DNA of 64,000 nucleotides from Hymenopus coronatus (GCA_030762935.1 CM060900.1:284414284-284478283); one strand, 5' to 3'; shown: positions 11,682 through 22,560, numbered from the stretch's first letter. The notes: a model not told the origin generated them from the sequence alone. Program-made: numbers and translations.

Positions 11682-11859
11682 AAACGTTTTCTGACCTGTT
11701 TTCAGTACTCATAAGTTAAGCGTTACGCCTCACAGACCATTGTACAGTTTTTTTCGTGTGCATTGTGTACACAGCTTTTACGAAGACACACGAAGCTCTT
11801 CGATCGGCACATGGAATCTGGGGATGACTCATTTTTTGTGTCCACGTTTGTACATTACG

Positions 11860-12190
11860 CTAAAGAAACTACAACTGTCCTCTTGTAACGACATTTTTCT
11901 CGTTGACGCATGCGTATCTTCAGTTTTCTACATCTACTTAGAACGAACGCGAACGATTGCGCACAGTAATCAAATCATAGTCTCTCCCAGAAAAGATGTC
12001 GCAAGGGTCACTTGTTGTTGAAATACCAGCACTAGCAACGCAAGGCAAAGGTTAGATTTTGCAAACTGTTGCTGCATTACCTACGAAGCGTGTTTCTATG
12101 TGAATAACATGGATGCAAAATTTGCGCTTACATCTCGTTGTGAATGGGGCATTAAAAATCCCCGCAACCCCCCCACATTCTCTTAGTTAC
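11860..12190. other. anonymous DNA with a possible short repeat
   Basis: No gene. About 12050-12150 shares TTGCAAACT.TTG..GCATTAC and TTGTGAATGGGGC in order with 40595-40715, so a short dispersed repeat is possible. The link is weak. Confidence 0.35.
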
Positions 12191-12199
12191 ATTACAGTA

Positions 12200-12540
12200 T
12201 TTAACTTTTCATAAGAGATGTAAATGTTGATCCCCTCTATCCACTCATTTCTGGTATTATCTCCGGAAATTTGCATCCACACTCGAAAGTTAACCGAAAT
12301 TTAGTGAATTTCTTGCTTGTTGTTTTCTCTTAGTTCTTCTAATGTATAGGGGTTTGCAGCATACGTGTTTTCCAAGTCTCCCTTTAGATGGAAATCGGAT
12401 GCACTTAATATCAGGGGATCTTGAGGGCCATAATCCTTAAAAAATTGTACCCGGTTTTCAAATATTTCTGAAATTGCGCGTTGAAATATCCGGTATGATA
12501 TTCAGCATCGGTCAGCTTGAAAAATGATTATTTCCTATAC
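12200..12540 (-). pseudogene. mariner-like transposase C-terminus, inverted copy 1
   Basis: The minus strand encodes RSPDI, then FHLKGDLEN and YAANPYTLEELREN after a frameshift. This matches the common mariner-relative C-terminus 'RSPDLTP.DF.LWG.LK..VY...P.T.EEL...I'. Farther upstream on minus a degenerate segment around the second Asp may be present. The 5' part of the gene is missing beyond about 12540. The same segment is repeated on the plus strand at 12640-12962, giving an inverted pair. Confidence 0.55.
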
Positions 12541-12639
12541 CTGTTTGCATTTATTGTTTGTTCTGTATGAATTTACCGCACGACATAAACGAGTTTTCTG
12601 TCATGAAAGGGAATAATACTATATGTTAAATTGGGTTTC

Positions 12640-12962
12640 TCTGTGCTATTGTTTTTCGACTGAGTATAACCATATAAATACGACTATGCTACGATTGAGA
12701 AGAATATTAAATGTAGGTCAGTTTCTCTATCCTTTATATTTCGCAAAATACAATTTGCACGACCTTGATGGTCATGTGAAATATATAGTGTATGAAGCAA
12801 ACCCTCTTACATTGGAAGAATTAAAAGAAAACACCAGGAGAGAAGTTCACTCAGTTTCATACTTAATGAACTCTAGAAAGTAACATTTTTTTTTTCCGGA
12901 GAAGACTCCATAAATATGAAGATACAGGGGGAGGACAACATTTGTAACATTTTCTTATAAAA
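12640..12962 (+). pseudogene. mariner-like transposase C-terminus, inverted copy 2
   Basis: The plus frame reads GHVKYIVYEANPLTLEELKE, the same C-terminal segment as the minus copy at 12200-12540. It ends at a stop after SYLMNSRK (12881-12883). Downstream sequence (CTCCATAAATATGAAGATACAGGGGGAGGACAACATTTGT) is a diverged reverse complement of 12215-12270. The homology therefore extends past the coding end. It forms a foldback-like inverted duplication with the 5' parts missing in the middle. Confidence 0.55.
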
Positions 12963-13028
12963 AGCGTCTTCTTTAGCGATTGTAACTATGAGAATGCGAG
13001 GTTGCGCGAATAATAACTATTTTCACAG

Positions 13029-13235
13029 GAGTCCAAGTTGCAACGGTCTGTGTGCGAGCCACAATGCAAAGGCATTTTACCCCATAAAATAAACACCATG
13101 GAACGTTACACCACAGTGGAAGACTGTGAATGCAATCCAATGAATAAGATTATAACCGCACTATTCACCGCTTTCTCTAGCGTTTTACTTTTTATTTACA
13201 CAATGGTTTTACTTTGTTTACTATATAATTACTGA
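13029..13235 (+). CDS. candidate terminal exon: Cys-rich segment plus C-terminal membrane helix
   Basis: A 68-codon open frame follows a good acceptor (TATTTTCACAG ending 13028, phase 0) and ends at TGA 13233-13235. The first half is polar and cysteine-rich (VCEPQC then EDCECNPMNK). The second half is one long hydrophobic segment of about 25 residues (ALFTAFSSVLLFIYTMVLL) reaching the C-terminus, with only a few residues after it. This resembles the end of a secreted or surface protein with a C-terminal membrane anchor. I do not recognise the family. An internal ATG near 13038 would give a shorter frame, but the acceptor makes an exon more likely. Its phase does not fit the donor at 4463. Confidence 0.35.
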   Translation, partial: ESKLQRSVCEPQCKGILPHKINTMERYTTVEDCECNPMNKIITALFTAFSSVLLFIYTMVLLCLLYNY

Positions 13236-13287
13236 ATCGCTGTTTTTCTTCTTTTTACACACACACACATATACACAAACATATAAC

Positions 13288-13365
13288 ACTCATGCCCAAG
13301 GCGGGACTCGAACCCACGATCCCCTGCGCGTTCAGAGTTAACGCTTGCTCGGATCATAAAAAGTA
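13288..13365 (-). repeat. tRNA-derived SINE or tRNA 3'-half
   Basis: On minus, GTGGGTTCGAGTCCCGCC is a near-perfect T-arm and B-box, followed by CTTGGGCATG. The D-arm and A-box side is absent or degenerate. It is probably a SINE head, with the AC-rich tract at 13255-13280 as its downstream sequence. Confidence 0.5.
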
Positions 13366-13369
13366 TCAA

Positions 13370-14685
13370 CCTAAGTCTGTCCTTAGGTATTTTTGCAGTG
13401 TGTGGCTTTGCTCCACACTACTAATAATATCACACCCAAGCAAATTTCGGTTACCAAAGTGAGGAGAATAGCCTCTTAAACTTGAGTGACGAATGAGTTG
13501 AGTTTGAGTGTCCCTCAAGGTTGTGGCTGACCTAGCCTTAAATCTCGCATTAGTGCAATGCCGTATAGCTAGTGTTGCAATTTGATTTATGAATTGGATT
13601 TTATGGAAGTCGGCTTGGCTACAAAAATTGTTTTAAACTCGTGTGTTGAAATCTATATTTTTATGCTTTTGTGTGACGAAAGTAATGTTTCGGAAGCTTC
13701 TTCATTTAGTTCTAAACTTACGATATCCGATTACTTACTTAAATTCTCCGTGTATTCCCCTTTTCTTTATTTCTTCTTGTTATTTCCCAAGTGTATTAGT
13801 ATGCAATTACAACGGCATTGCCAGGTCGAGATGATACGATTTACATGTGCAGGCTGTTGGCATTATTCTTTGGCCAGTCTTTTGAGACAGTGCAGGTAGG
13901 GTGCACATATTCGACCTATATTCATTTCGTTCTGTTTGCCATTACTTAACTATTTTCACAAAAAACAATCCATGTCCCTGTTCAAAACAAAGATGAATTA
14001 ACAGTAGAAACAAATATGGACTTTGAAGTGGTCCAAGGGAACCAGAAATGCGTTTATTCCTAAGCAAAACATAGGGGAAGGGGAAGCTTTGTTCTAGTCT
14101 TTGGAGGCAAGCCTGGAATGAAATACATTTGTTTTAAAAACGCATTCTTAAAATTAATTAAGGTCCTTTATACTCAGCAAACATTTATTATTTTTCAAAC
14201 TGATTTAATTGCAAATGTTTACTCACCTGTAACAATGAATTTTGTGTTTTTAAGCACATATGGGAGTATTGCTGCTAATTGCTAACCCGATTGCAAGTCT
14301 TTCTTCTCTATAGATAAAACACTCAGCTGCAGCTAAGGAAAGAACCAGGCTGAATTCAAGGAAAGCAGTTGATTTGTCCTACCTCTAACACGCACTTCGT
14401 AAGTAGATAAGGTATTGCATTCCATATAAGAATTCGAAATAGAGATCCCTGAATAAAAACCAAGTAATTTTCATTGTGAATATCTTTTCCATAACGATTG
14501 GTGAACGTAAGATAAATACAAAATCTTACTACATAAAAAGCGTAATTATCGTTAAATGGCATAGGTTTTCAAACTTTTTTGTAGCATTAATCATGATGGT
14601 GTTTTTTTTGTTTTGTTTTGTTTATTGTTTTGAATTGTCAAACATATATTAGTTTTTTCTCTCTTTGTCATGCGAAGGAAATGGA
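13370..14685. other. anonymous AT-rich DNA
   Basis: No gene supported. The 105-codon plus frame at 13582-13899 is hydrophobic and lacks motifs. A small GTGTGG/CCACAC hairpin occurs near 13399-13421. Confidence 0.45.
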
Positions 14686-14689
14686 ATTT

Positions 14690-14830
14690 CAGCACATTAT
14701 CTTAAAATTTTGACTATCGCTTGTCTAATGTATTCTTATTCCTGTTGTACCTACTAGAAAGTATACCTATGACAAACTCATTTTTACAAATGTTTATCTC
14801 TATAATAACGATCATAAAAAAGAACATGCT
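14690..14830 (+). mobile_element. possible Z element fragment
   Basis: TTTTGACTATCGCTTGTCTAATGTATTC and the following TTTATCTC..A.AACGATCAT resemble the Z 3' third (TTTGACTATCGCTTTAGCCTAATGTATTC). Divergence is high. Confidence 0.4.
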
Positions 14831-14839
14831 TTTCTAAAA

Positions 14840-15470
14840 ATATATTATTGAATAGGTGAGGAAATTCATGCGAATGCAAGACGCATAATTTTTTATCGTG
14901 TTCGATGTGTGTTCTCTTTACGTACATCACAGGCAGTGGACCTAAAGATACATGAAATGACAACATTCCCCAAAGAAAGGAAAAGAAAAAGAAAAAAACT
15001 CTTTATACCTGTTTCCTTCGCTAAAATGTCAATTGGCATTAATTCAAAGCCAAACGAGAAATATCTGAGCTCGAATTTTCTTTCGTTAGCTGCACTTTTT
15101 AAGAAACAGCTGATGTGTTATATTGGGGGCCAATACTGTAGTGTACTGTACTAAATTTCCTAGGTATAGTCCTACAGGGTACATTTCAAAACCGGTAAAG
15201 GAGTTTAAATACTTCACTTTTAAATATACACGTGTTATTGGCATTAAACCAAATATTCACAAGAAGAGCTCTGCGGTACCAACAGTGAATACACTAATTT
15301 GACAGTGGTAACCATGTTTTTTCCAGCTTACTGGAAACTGCTGGCTTACATACCAAACATCCGAGGTAATATACGTTCATAACGAAAACTGAACGAGATA
15401 CCACAATCACTTACAAAGATGGCATCAAAATGCCAACATGCACGTATTAGGTATTGAATACTTTTAAGCG
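14840..15470. other. anonymous DNA
   Basis: No gene or repeat recognised. Confidence 0.4.
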
Positions 15471-15479
15471 AATTTTTTT

Positions 15480-16022
15480 TACCATTTTGATGTACTAGAA
15501 AGCTGGGAAAGAGAGGCGTAAATAGATAAAACGAGCAATGAAGAAGAAAAGAGGATAGTATGGTTAAGAACAGGAGTATGGAAGATGAGTGGTTAACAAA
15601 ATGGCTGCCCACAAGGTGGGTGCCCCTTATGTAGGGAAAAATATGATATAGAACATATAGTTTTTAATGCAAGGAAACAGATTAAAAGAATGTATATTGT
15701 CAAAAATTAAGACGAAAGCTGGTATAAATAAACTTGTAGATATAAACTGCAATAACGTAGGGCAATCTTTAGGGAAAGCTAGAAATAAATGGAAATGACT
15801 ATTAAAAGGGAAAAGAAACAACAGTTTATACATAAGAACTAGGAAGTAATACACATTGTACTAGGATTGTAACCTATAAGGAACTGCTGAGTGGAACAAT
15901 GGCCTGGGCCAAACACCAGCAGGCCGGCCAATAATGACTTATTGCTTCGATAAATGTTGTTATGGTTATTGTTGTGATTATTATTCTTATTATTATTACT
16001 ATAATTATTATTCTTATACTTT
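15480..16022 (+). pseudogene. LINE ORF2 C-terminus and 3' end, decayed
   Basis: Plus-strand peptide pieces near 15555-15680 read LRTGVWKMSG and then GCPLCREKYDIEHIVFNARK. This is the C-terminal zinc-knuckle region (CPLC....H....C) of insect-type non-LTR retrotransposon polymerases; the final Cys is lost and stops interrupt the frame. About 200 bp of 3' UTR follows (GGGCCAAACACCAGCAGGCC near 15906), then an ATT-rich microsatellite (about 15966-16020), which is how many LINEs of this type end. Only the 3' end survives, as expected from 5' truncation. Confidence 0.6.
15966..16020 (+). repeat. imperfect (ATT)n microsatellite
   Basis: ATTATTCTTATTATTATTAC and related units. It is probably the tail of the LINE 3' end at 15480-16022. 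Confidence 0.85.
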
Positions 16023-16110
16023 TCCCGTGGGACATCCCATACAAGTTTCTAGCAATAGTCAACAAGCATGATATCATTCCACTTACCTTGATATGCGTTC
16101 AATTGTGCAG

Positions 16111-16186
16111 GTGTGTGTGTGTTGGTGAAAACACTCGCTACGCATATCGCTCACTTCACGGCAGTTCCTGGGAAAGAAGTCCAAAT
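16111..16186 (+). CDS. candidate 76-bp internal exon, unknown product
   Basis: Bounded by TCAATTGTGCAG (acceptor, ends 16110) and AAT|GTGAGT (donor at 16187). Two frames are open. In the phase 1 to phase 2 frame it encodes CVLVKTLATHIAHFTAVPGK and then EVQ. In the phase 2 to phase 0 frame it encodes CVGENTRYAYRSLHGSSWER. The first frame is phase-compatible with the donor at 4463 (phase 1) and the acceptor at 50250 (phase 2). The exon is short and its GT-rich start could be chance. Confidence 0.25.
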
Positions 16187-16189
16187 GTG

Positions 16190-17460
16190 AGTGGAGATTG
16201 TGATTTTTCGCAGACGCGATATATTGCGATTGCCAGTAAAGGAGTGTACAATGTATTTTCATTTTACCCCATGCAAACGCCCTTAATGAGTTTTGAAAAT
16301 GTTATAAAATGCGAAATTGGCTCAGCATGAGAAAATTATACTAAATTGATACAGATGTGAAATCGACGAGTTTTTTTCATATAACCCTTTGTCACTTTCT
16401 TTCCTTCTTTTATTACTTGCGAAATTTGACAGACTTGAAATGTTTATGATGCACTTGACCACCATTTTTGGAAGGCAGAATGCTAATTTGAAAAGGGGAG
16501 CAATTTTCTTTATTCGGTGAAATTGGCATAATTAATCAATTTTACCTATGCTATTATTACATTTAAATAAATTAACACAATTTAGATTCCGAATTTTAGG
16601 GCTTAAGGAAAACAGTCCCAAATGTTATTTCCAATTGCAACGTATTTGTTTCAGAGTAGTTTCAAGCTAAATTTGTGACTTATATCCCAGTCACAGTGAA
16701 TTGGTTACCCAGTTGTACGGCTCCTTTAGCCTTCAGCGTTGTGGGCTGAGTTACTAACTGAAGGTATGGCCAAACTCTGTGTAATGAGCTTAGTCTAATT
16801 ATTAACAGCTGGGAATGAATTAAATGCATTTCGGTAATCACAGTTCAGTTCTATGTGGAAGGAGAACACATAAAAGAACAACAATTTCTGCGTTGTTTAG
16901 CTCAGAATAAATTCAAATTTAATTTATGTATTTATATTTTATTATCAACCTTTTATTACAATGTAATTTAATTTCACAATAATGTAATTTCAAAACACCT
17001 ACTGGTTTATCACAACTCAAATGATGTACTTCTTATTGAAAACTCTATAAAACGATAAATTGTAGCTTCATTAACGGGGTCTAATTACAGCTGTTCCACC
17101 TTTTTGCATTTGTTTTGAAGTTCAACAACTCATTTGTATTATGATCTCTTCGTTTGATCTGTGAATATGATACCTCTACATTATCCAGCATTCTATGGGA
17201 AACTACAGCCAGTAAGAAGTTATAATGCATCTAGAAGCTATTAATCAAAATATAAAAGAAAACAAAATAATCTGTGCAGTTTTCGACCACTTGATGTGTT
17301 TTAAAAATTCCTCATGGTACAGATTCTTGAATTCCCCACCCACAAAGTTTCATTCTGTTATACAAATAATGTATCACCATTATATTGGGTGTCTCCACCA
17401 GTGTAAGCCGCGGTGAATGTACTGTCCTTTTAATATGCTAAAATCAACACTGTATGCTAG
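16190..17460. other. anonymous AT-rich DNA
   Basis: No gene, repeat or motif that I can support. Confidence 0.45.
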
Positions 17461-17469
17461 TAGTTAAGA

Positions 17470-17625
17470 TGGAGGGATCCGGGCGAGGGGCTAATGCGTA
17501 TACACGGGAAAGATAGGGAATTCAAGGAGCAGGGTGATCCTAGAGAGAGAGCACAAGGGCTAATGCGTAACATGGGAAGGATAGGGAATTCAAGAGTCAT
17601 GCAAGGAGGAGGGGGAACCTTATCT
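17470..17625 (+). repeat. G/A-rich tandem duplication, about 69-bp period
   Basis: GGGCTAATGCGTA at about 17489 recurs at about 17557, each followed by an A.GGGAAxGATAGGGAATTCAAG block. The strand is strongly purine-rich. It directly precedes the T-rich subrepeat array. Confidence 0.8.
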
Positions 17626-17639
17626 AGGCTCCGAGTATT

Positions 17640-18799
17640 ATATGTATTTTTCAAGGTTTTATGGTCCTTAGGTCATATGCATTGTTTTACAGTCATTTAT
17701 ATTGTTTTCCCAGAATTGTGTCATGTTTTAAATATTTTAGTACGTTCCTATTCATTGAGGGATTTGTGTTTGAGGACCTTTTCCTATTATTTTCCAGTGT
17801 TTTGTTCTTTTTCTTGAGTGTTTTCAGTTCCCTGAGTGTTAGGATAGCGTTTAGATCACTTTTAACACACTCCATGTCATATGGAGCGATGCATAGGCCT
17901 CTACTACAGGTAGTTTCAGAATATTCATGAGATATTTTAGCACTTTTTCCATTGATTTCAAGACATTTTGAGTTATGCACGAAGTATTGTTGAGCACTTT
18001 TAATGCCATTCCACCTCATTTGAAGGGTGTTTAGGGCTGTAAGACAGCTAGTTGTAGGGTATTCATCAGGATTTTTAACCCTTTTTTCTACTCGCTTTGA
18101 ACCATTTTGAAGGTATTTGAGCTCTAAAACAGGCATTTCAAACGATTTTGCTAACATTTTACATTATTTCGCAGCGTTTTCTAATGCTTTTAACACCTTC
18201 ACATGCATTTTGATACATTTGTAGTCTATTTTTCAACGTTTGCAGTGTTTTCACATACATTTTTGAGGATTTTGAGATGATTTTAGCGTTGTCACAGTTG
18301 TTTTAGAGTGCCTTTAATAACATTTCATGTCATTTGGAGGGTATTTGGGACTCCAAAAAATACATTTTTGGGCTTTTTGTGTCATTCACTCATATCTTAG
18401 GGTATTTTGGAGTGTTTTCTACTGCTTTTAACACCTTCGCATGCATTTTAGTATATTTTTAAGACTATTTTTCATTGTTTGTAGGGCTTTCTGAGGATTT
18501 TAAAGATGATTAATTTGGCGTTGCTCAAGCTGTTTTAGAATGCTTTTAATAACATTTCATGTCATTTGTAGAATGTTGAGGCCTCTAGGACAGCTAGTTG
18601 CGGGGGTATTCATAAGGCATTTTAACTCTTTTTCAACTCATTTCACGGGGTATACAGGGCTCTAAAACAGGTATTTTGGGCCTTTTAAGTCGATGTTTGC
18701 TGATATCTTACATTATTTTGCAGTGATTTTTAACACTTTACCAGCATTTTAGCACTTTTTGGCACGCTATCTTTCGACGATTATAGTGCTTTCATGCAC
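17640..18799 (+). repeat. T-rich irregular tandem subrepeat array
   Basis: Units of roughly 240-310 bp share blocks such as TTTTCTAATGCTTTTAACACC (18165; variants near 18405 and 18705), ACAGCTAGTTG.GGGTATTCAT (about 18045, 18588, 18888) and CATTTCATGTCATTTG. It has the same make-up as the adjoining inverted-repeat arm but no counterpart beyond 22131. The array is therefore longer on the left than on the right. The 154-codon minus frame within it is a by-product of the repeats. Confidence 0.8.
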
Positions 18800-19226
18800 A
18801 TTTTCCGGGATTTTTTAGTGTTGTTGCAGTTGTTTAAACTGCTTTTAATGACCCTCCATATCATTTGGAGGGTCTTTAGTAATATAGGACAGCTAGTTGC
18901 AGAGTATTAACCAGGCACTTTAGTTGTATTTTTCTTCTCACTTAGAGCCACTGTGAAGGTATTTGGGGCTCTAAAAGAGGTATTTTAGGTATTTTGAGAC
19001 GTTGTTTGATCATATCTTACATTATTTTACAGTCTTTTCTAATGCTTTTAACATCTTCATATGCAGTTTAGCACATTTCGAGACTATTTAGGGTTTGTAG
19101 TGCGTTCACATATATTTTTGAGGGTTTTAAGATGATTTTAGCGTTTTCACAGCTGTTTTAGGATGTTTTAATACCGCTTCTTGTCATTTGGAGGGTATTT
19201 GGAGCTCCAAGACAGGCATTTTAGTT

Positions 19227-19266
<40 letters not shown>

Positions 19267-20073
19267 TGTCGCTGTTTGTTCATATCTTATACTAGTTTGC
19301 AGTGTTTTCTAATGCTTTTCACATCTTCGTATGTATTTTAGTACATTTCGAGACTATTTTGCAGTGCTTGTAGTGCTTTCTGAGGATTTTAAGATAGTTT
19401 TAGCGTTGTCACAGATGTTTTAGAACGATTTTAATAACATTTCATGTCATTTGGAGGGTGTTCAGCTCTCTAGGAGATCTAATTTTCAGGGTATGCATCA
19501 GACAGTTTAACTCTTTCACTAATTTAGTGCCATTTTGAGTGCTGCATCAAGTATTTCCCTACGCTTTTAAAGTAATTTCAGGCCATTTTAAGGTTATTTA
19601 GGGATCTAAAACAGGTATTTTTTGCTTTTTCAGCCGTTTTCTGCTTATATTTTGCGTTGTTTTCTATTGCTTTTAACATGTTTACAGGCATCCCCCCTCC
19701 CCTTCAGACGTTTTTTGCTTACAGTTTACAGTATTTTTAATGGCTTTTAGCATTTCTGGGGCTATTTTGCAGTGTTTTGTAGTGCTTTCTGTATGGTTAC
19801 AGATCATTCAGATCATTTATGTCTTTTAAGATGTTCAGAACTATACAGCAGTGTTAAGCTCTCAGGAAATGAGTATTTCAACCCCCATGGTTGTATTTGT
19901 AGGGTTCTCTTTTAAGGACTTGGCAACAGCGATCAAGGTATACTGACGATATTTAAGTACACTTTAAGTGCATTTTAGAAGTTAACCTTTTCTTGTTGTA
20001 TTGCAACCCCTTTTCTTTTGTTCGACAGTAGTTGGTGACATTTTATGCTAGGTTATGTCGTTTATACAACAAC
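18800..20073 (+). repeat. giant foldback: left arm
   Basis: Reverse-complement match to 20902-22131 across its whole length. Landmarks are TTTTCTTGTTGTATTGCAACCCC at about 19990 against GGGGTTACAATACAACAAGAAAA at about 20955, AGTATTTCCCTACGCTTTTAA at about 19547 against TTAAAAGCGTAGGGAAATACT at about 21390, and TAGTTGCAGAGTATT at about 18892 against the 22035 region. The arm is T-rich, contains the subrepeats and carries a pure T run of about 37 bases at 19229-19265. Arm identity looks moderate, with many substitutions, so it is old. Confidence 0.9.
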
Positions 20074-20901
20074 AGGCGATAAGAAAATAGAATACTTTGT
20101 ATGAAGGCGTCTATCATCTCTAGCTGCAAAAATACCATACCAATTAACGTTATATAAAAATCAGACAGTAAAAATAAAAGACGAAGAAAACATGAAGAAA
20201 CAAAATATTTACTAACCAATAAACAAACAAAAGCTTAGATCATTCTTCCAGTGATAGCATCGAAAAGACAGAGGCACATTAAACAAAAAAAAAAAAAAAA
20301 AAAAAAAAAAAACAACAACAACAAACTAACAAATAAAAAATATGAAGAAGCGAAATGCTAAGATAGGTTTGTTTAAGAATAAGTTATCTTTACTACATTA
20401 TTTGAAATGTATTTGGACATGAAAAAATGACGATGTAACTAATTGGCGCAATTAATGGACATAATTACGTGGCATAATTAATTAATATAACAATCATTTG
20501 ACTTGATAATGCTTCAAAATAAAGTCGACTGGTCACATTAGTAGTCATTGTGGTTACGTCTGCTGATAGGTTAGGATATATGAAACCGTTTCAGAAGGAT
20601 TTTCAACCATACACTGCTTATCCCCCTCGCTTCTAATGGTAGCATCTGAACATGCAGACTTTTGTAAAAAGGATACAACGTTACTCTTAAACTATGCAAA
20701 AATATTGAATCAGAATACAGAAATGTTCATAAAGGATTCAAACTAGGGAAAAATATGACAAAGCTGTAAAATACTGGATAGGCTATTAAAGCGATCAAAC
20801 CGTCTAGAAACATATGAAAAGTGCTCTAAAAGTAACAAACAGTATGAAAAACGTGAGAAATACTGAAATGATGGCAGCAATTACTGTAAAAACATTGGAC
20901 A
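20074..20901. other. foldback central spacer
   Basis: About 830 bp of A-rich sequence separates the inverted arms. It includes an A run of about 26 bases at 20287-20312. No open frame of note and no transposase motif is visible. Confidence 0.7.
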
Positions 20902-22131
20902 TTGTTGTATAAAGGACATAAACTAGCATAAAATGACACCAACTATTATCGAACATAGGAAAAGGGGTTACAATACAACAAGAAAAGGTTAACGCCTAAA
21001 TTGCACTTAAAGTGTACTTAAATATCGTTGATCGCTCTTACCAAGTACTTAAAAGAGAAACCCTACAAATACAATCATGGGGATTGAAAAACCTATTGAC
21101 TGAGAGCTTAACACTGCTGTATAGCTCTGAACGTCTTAAAATACATAAATGATCTGTAAGCATACAGAAAGCACTACAAAACACTGCAAAGTAATCCCAA
21201 AAATGCTAAAAGCCATTAAAAACACTGAAAAATGCAAAATATAAGCAAAACTTCTGAAGAGGGCAAAAGTGCTTTAAACATGTTAAAACATTAGAAAACA
21301 ATGCAAAATATGAGAAGAAAACGGATGAAAAGGCCAAAAATACGTGTTTTAGATCCCTAAATACCCTCAAAATGGCCTGAAATGACTTTAAAAGCGTAGG
21401 GAAATACTTGATGCAGCACTCAAAATGGCGCTAAATTAGTGGAAAAAGAGCTAAACTGTCTGATGCATACCCTGAAAATTAACTCTCCCAAAGAGCTGAA
21501 CACCCTTCAAATGACATGATATGTTATTAAAAGCATTCTAAAACATCTATGGCAACGCTAAAATTACCTTCAAATCCTTAGAAAGCACTACAAACACTGA
21601 AAAATAGTCTCGAAATGTACTAAAATACATACGAAGATGTTAAAGGCATTAGAAAGCACTGCAAAATACTGTAAGATATGAGCAAACAACGACACAAAAA
21701 ACCTAAAATGCCTGTCTTGGAGTTCCAAATACTCTCCAGATGACAAGAAATGTTATTAAGACATTAAAAAACAACTGTGACAACGCTAAAATCACCTTAA
21801 AAATCCTCAAAAATGTATGTTGCACTACAAACGCTAAATAGTCTCGAAATGTGCTATACTGCATATGAAGAAGTTAAAGCATTAGGAAAGACTGTAAAAT
21901 AATATAAGATATGATCAAACAACGACTCAAAAAACCTAAAATACCTGTTTTAGAGCCACAAATACCTCCACACTAGCTCAAAATGAGTAGGGGAAAAAAA
22001 AAAAATAAATAAAATGCCTGGTGAATACTCTGCAACTAGCTGTCATACAGTGCTAAAGACGCTCCAAATGATATGGAGAGTTATTATAAGCAATTTAAAC
22101 AAATGCAGCAACAGTAAAAATCCTGGATATT
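20902..22131 (-). repeat. giant foldback: right arm
   Basis: The A-rich mirror of 18800-20073, beginning at ATTGTTGTATAAAGGACATA and ending near TCCTGGATATTTTCT. It lacks a counterpart for the extra subrepeats found at 17640-18799. No target-site duplication could be seen at its outer edge. Confidence 0.9.
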
Positions 22132-22259
22132 TTCTAAATGAATGAATAGGTTAATAAGGTTGACGTTGGCAGTGTTTCTAGATCTGTAATACCTGCATAC
22201 GTGTCTCTTCCAAGAGCACCGAAAGTTTCAAACTGAACAACAGAGCCAACAGTATTATA

Positions 22260-22560
22260 AGAAAATTCACTAAAATGTTTTATTAATGTATAAATAGATT
22301 ACAAAAATTATGTAAACACAATTGACGCTCGCGGCAGTGACGTCACAATTGTTTGACCACAATATAAAGTTGTGCAAGCATGAATACCGCAGGAGGTGAT
22401 AAAGCTTCATTTTTAATGCAATGTGTATTTTTTGTTTTCTCCTTACGATTTGCGAGAGCTAAGAGATCTAGATCAGTTAGTAGGTTCATTAAGCAAGGAG
22501 GCTATAAAGCAGCATGTACAGTAGGCGCTGCAAAATCTCGCATTGCAATCGCCTGCTGTT
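22260..22560 (+). repeat. dispersed repeat W, copy 2
   Basis: Shares CGCGGCAGTGACGTCACAAT (about 22331) and GGCGCTGCAAAATCTCGCATT (about 22525) with the copy at 6290-6725, in the same order and with AT-rich spacers. The 82-codon frame at 22380-22628 spans it but is not conserved in the other copy. Confidence 0.55.

Larger units (their letters stand above)
10304..11852 (+). mobile_element. Tc1-like element A (family 2), decayed
   Basis: About 1.55 kb bounded by TA and imperfect terminal inverted repeats (TGTACACCCGTCGCAAAAAAT at the left; its inverse ATTTTTTGTGTCCACGTTTGTACA at the right). The whole unit recurs at 33905-35577 and 50751-53014. It holds a broken Tc1-type transposase. It also carries a tRNA-like B-box block near 10625-10640 (plus) and a second tRNA-like module at 11617-11681 (minus). 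The left flank is Z in minus orientation, so insertion was probably into a Z head. Confidence 0.7.

Noticed and set aside
17693..18157. 154-codon minus-strand open frame
   Set aside because: It lies wholly in the T-rich subrepeat array; Lys/Asn-rich translation reflects the repeat composition, and there is no motif.
18165..19690. CRISPR-like repeat spacing
   Set aside because: Units are 240-365 bp, irregular and T-rich, in eukaryotic DNA; this is a subrepeat array.
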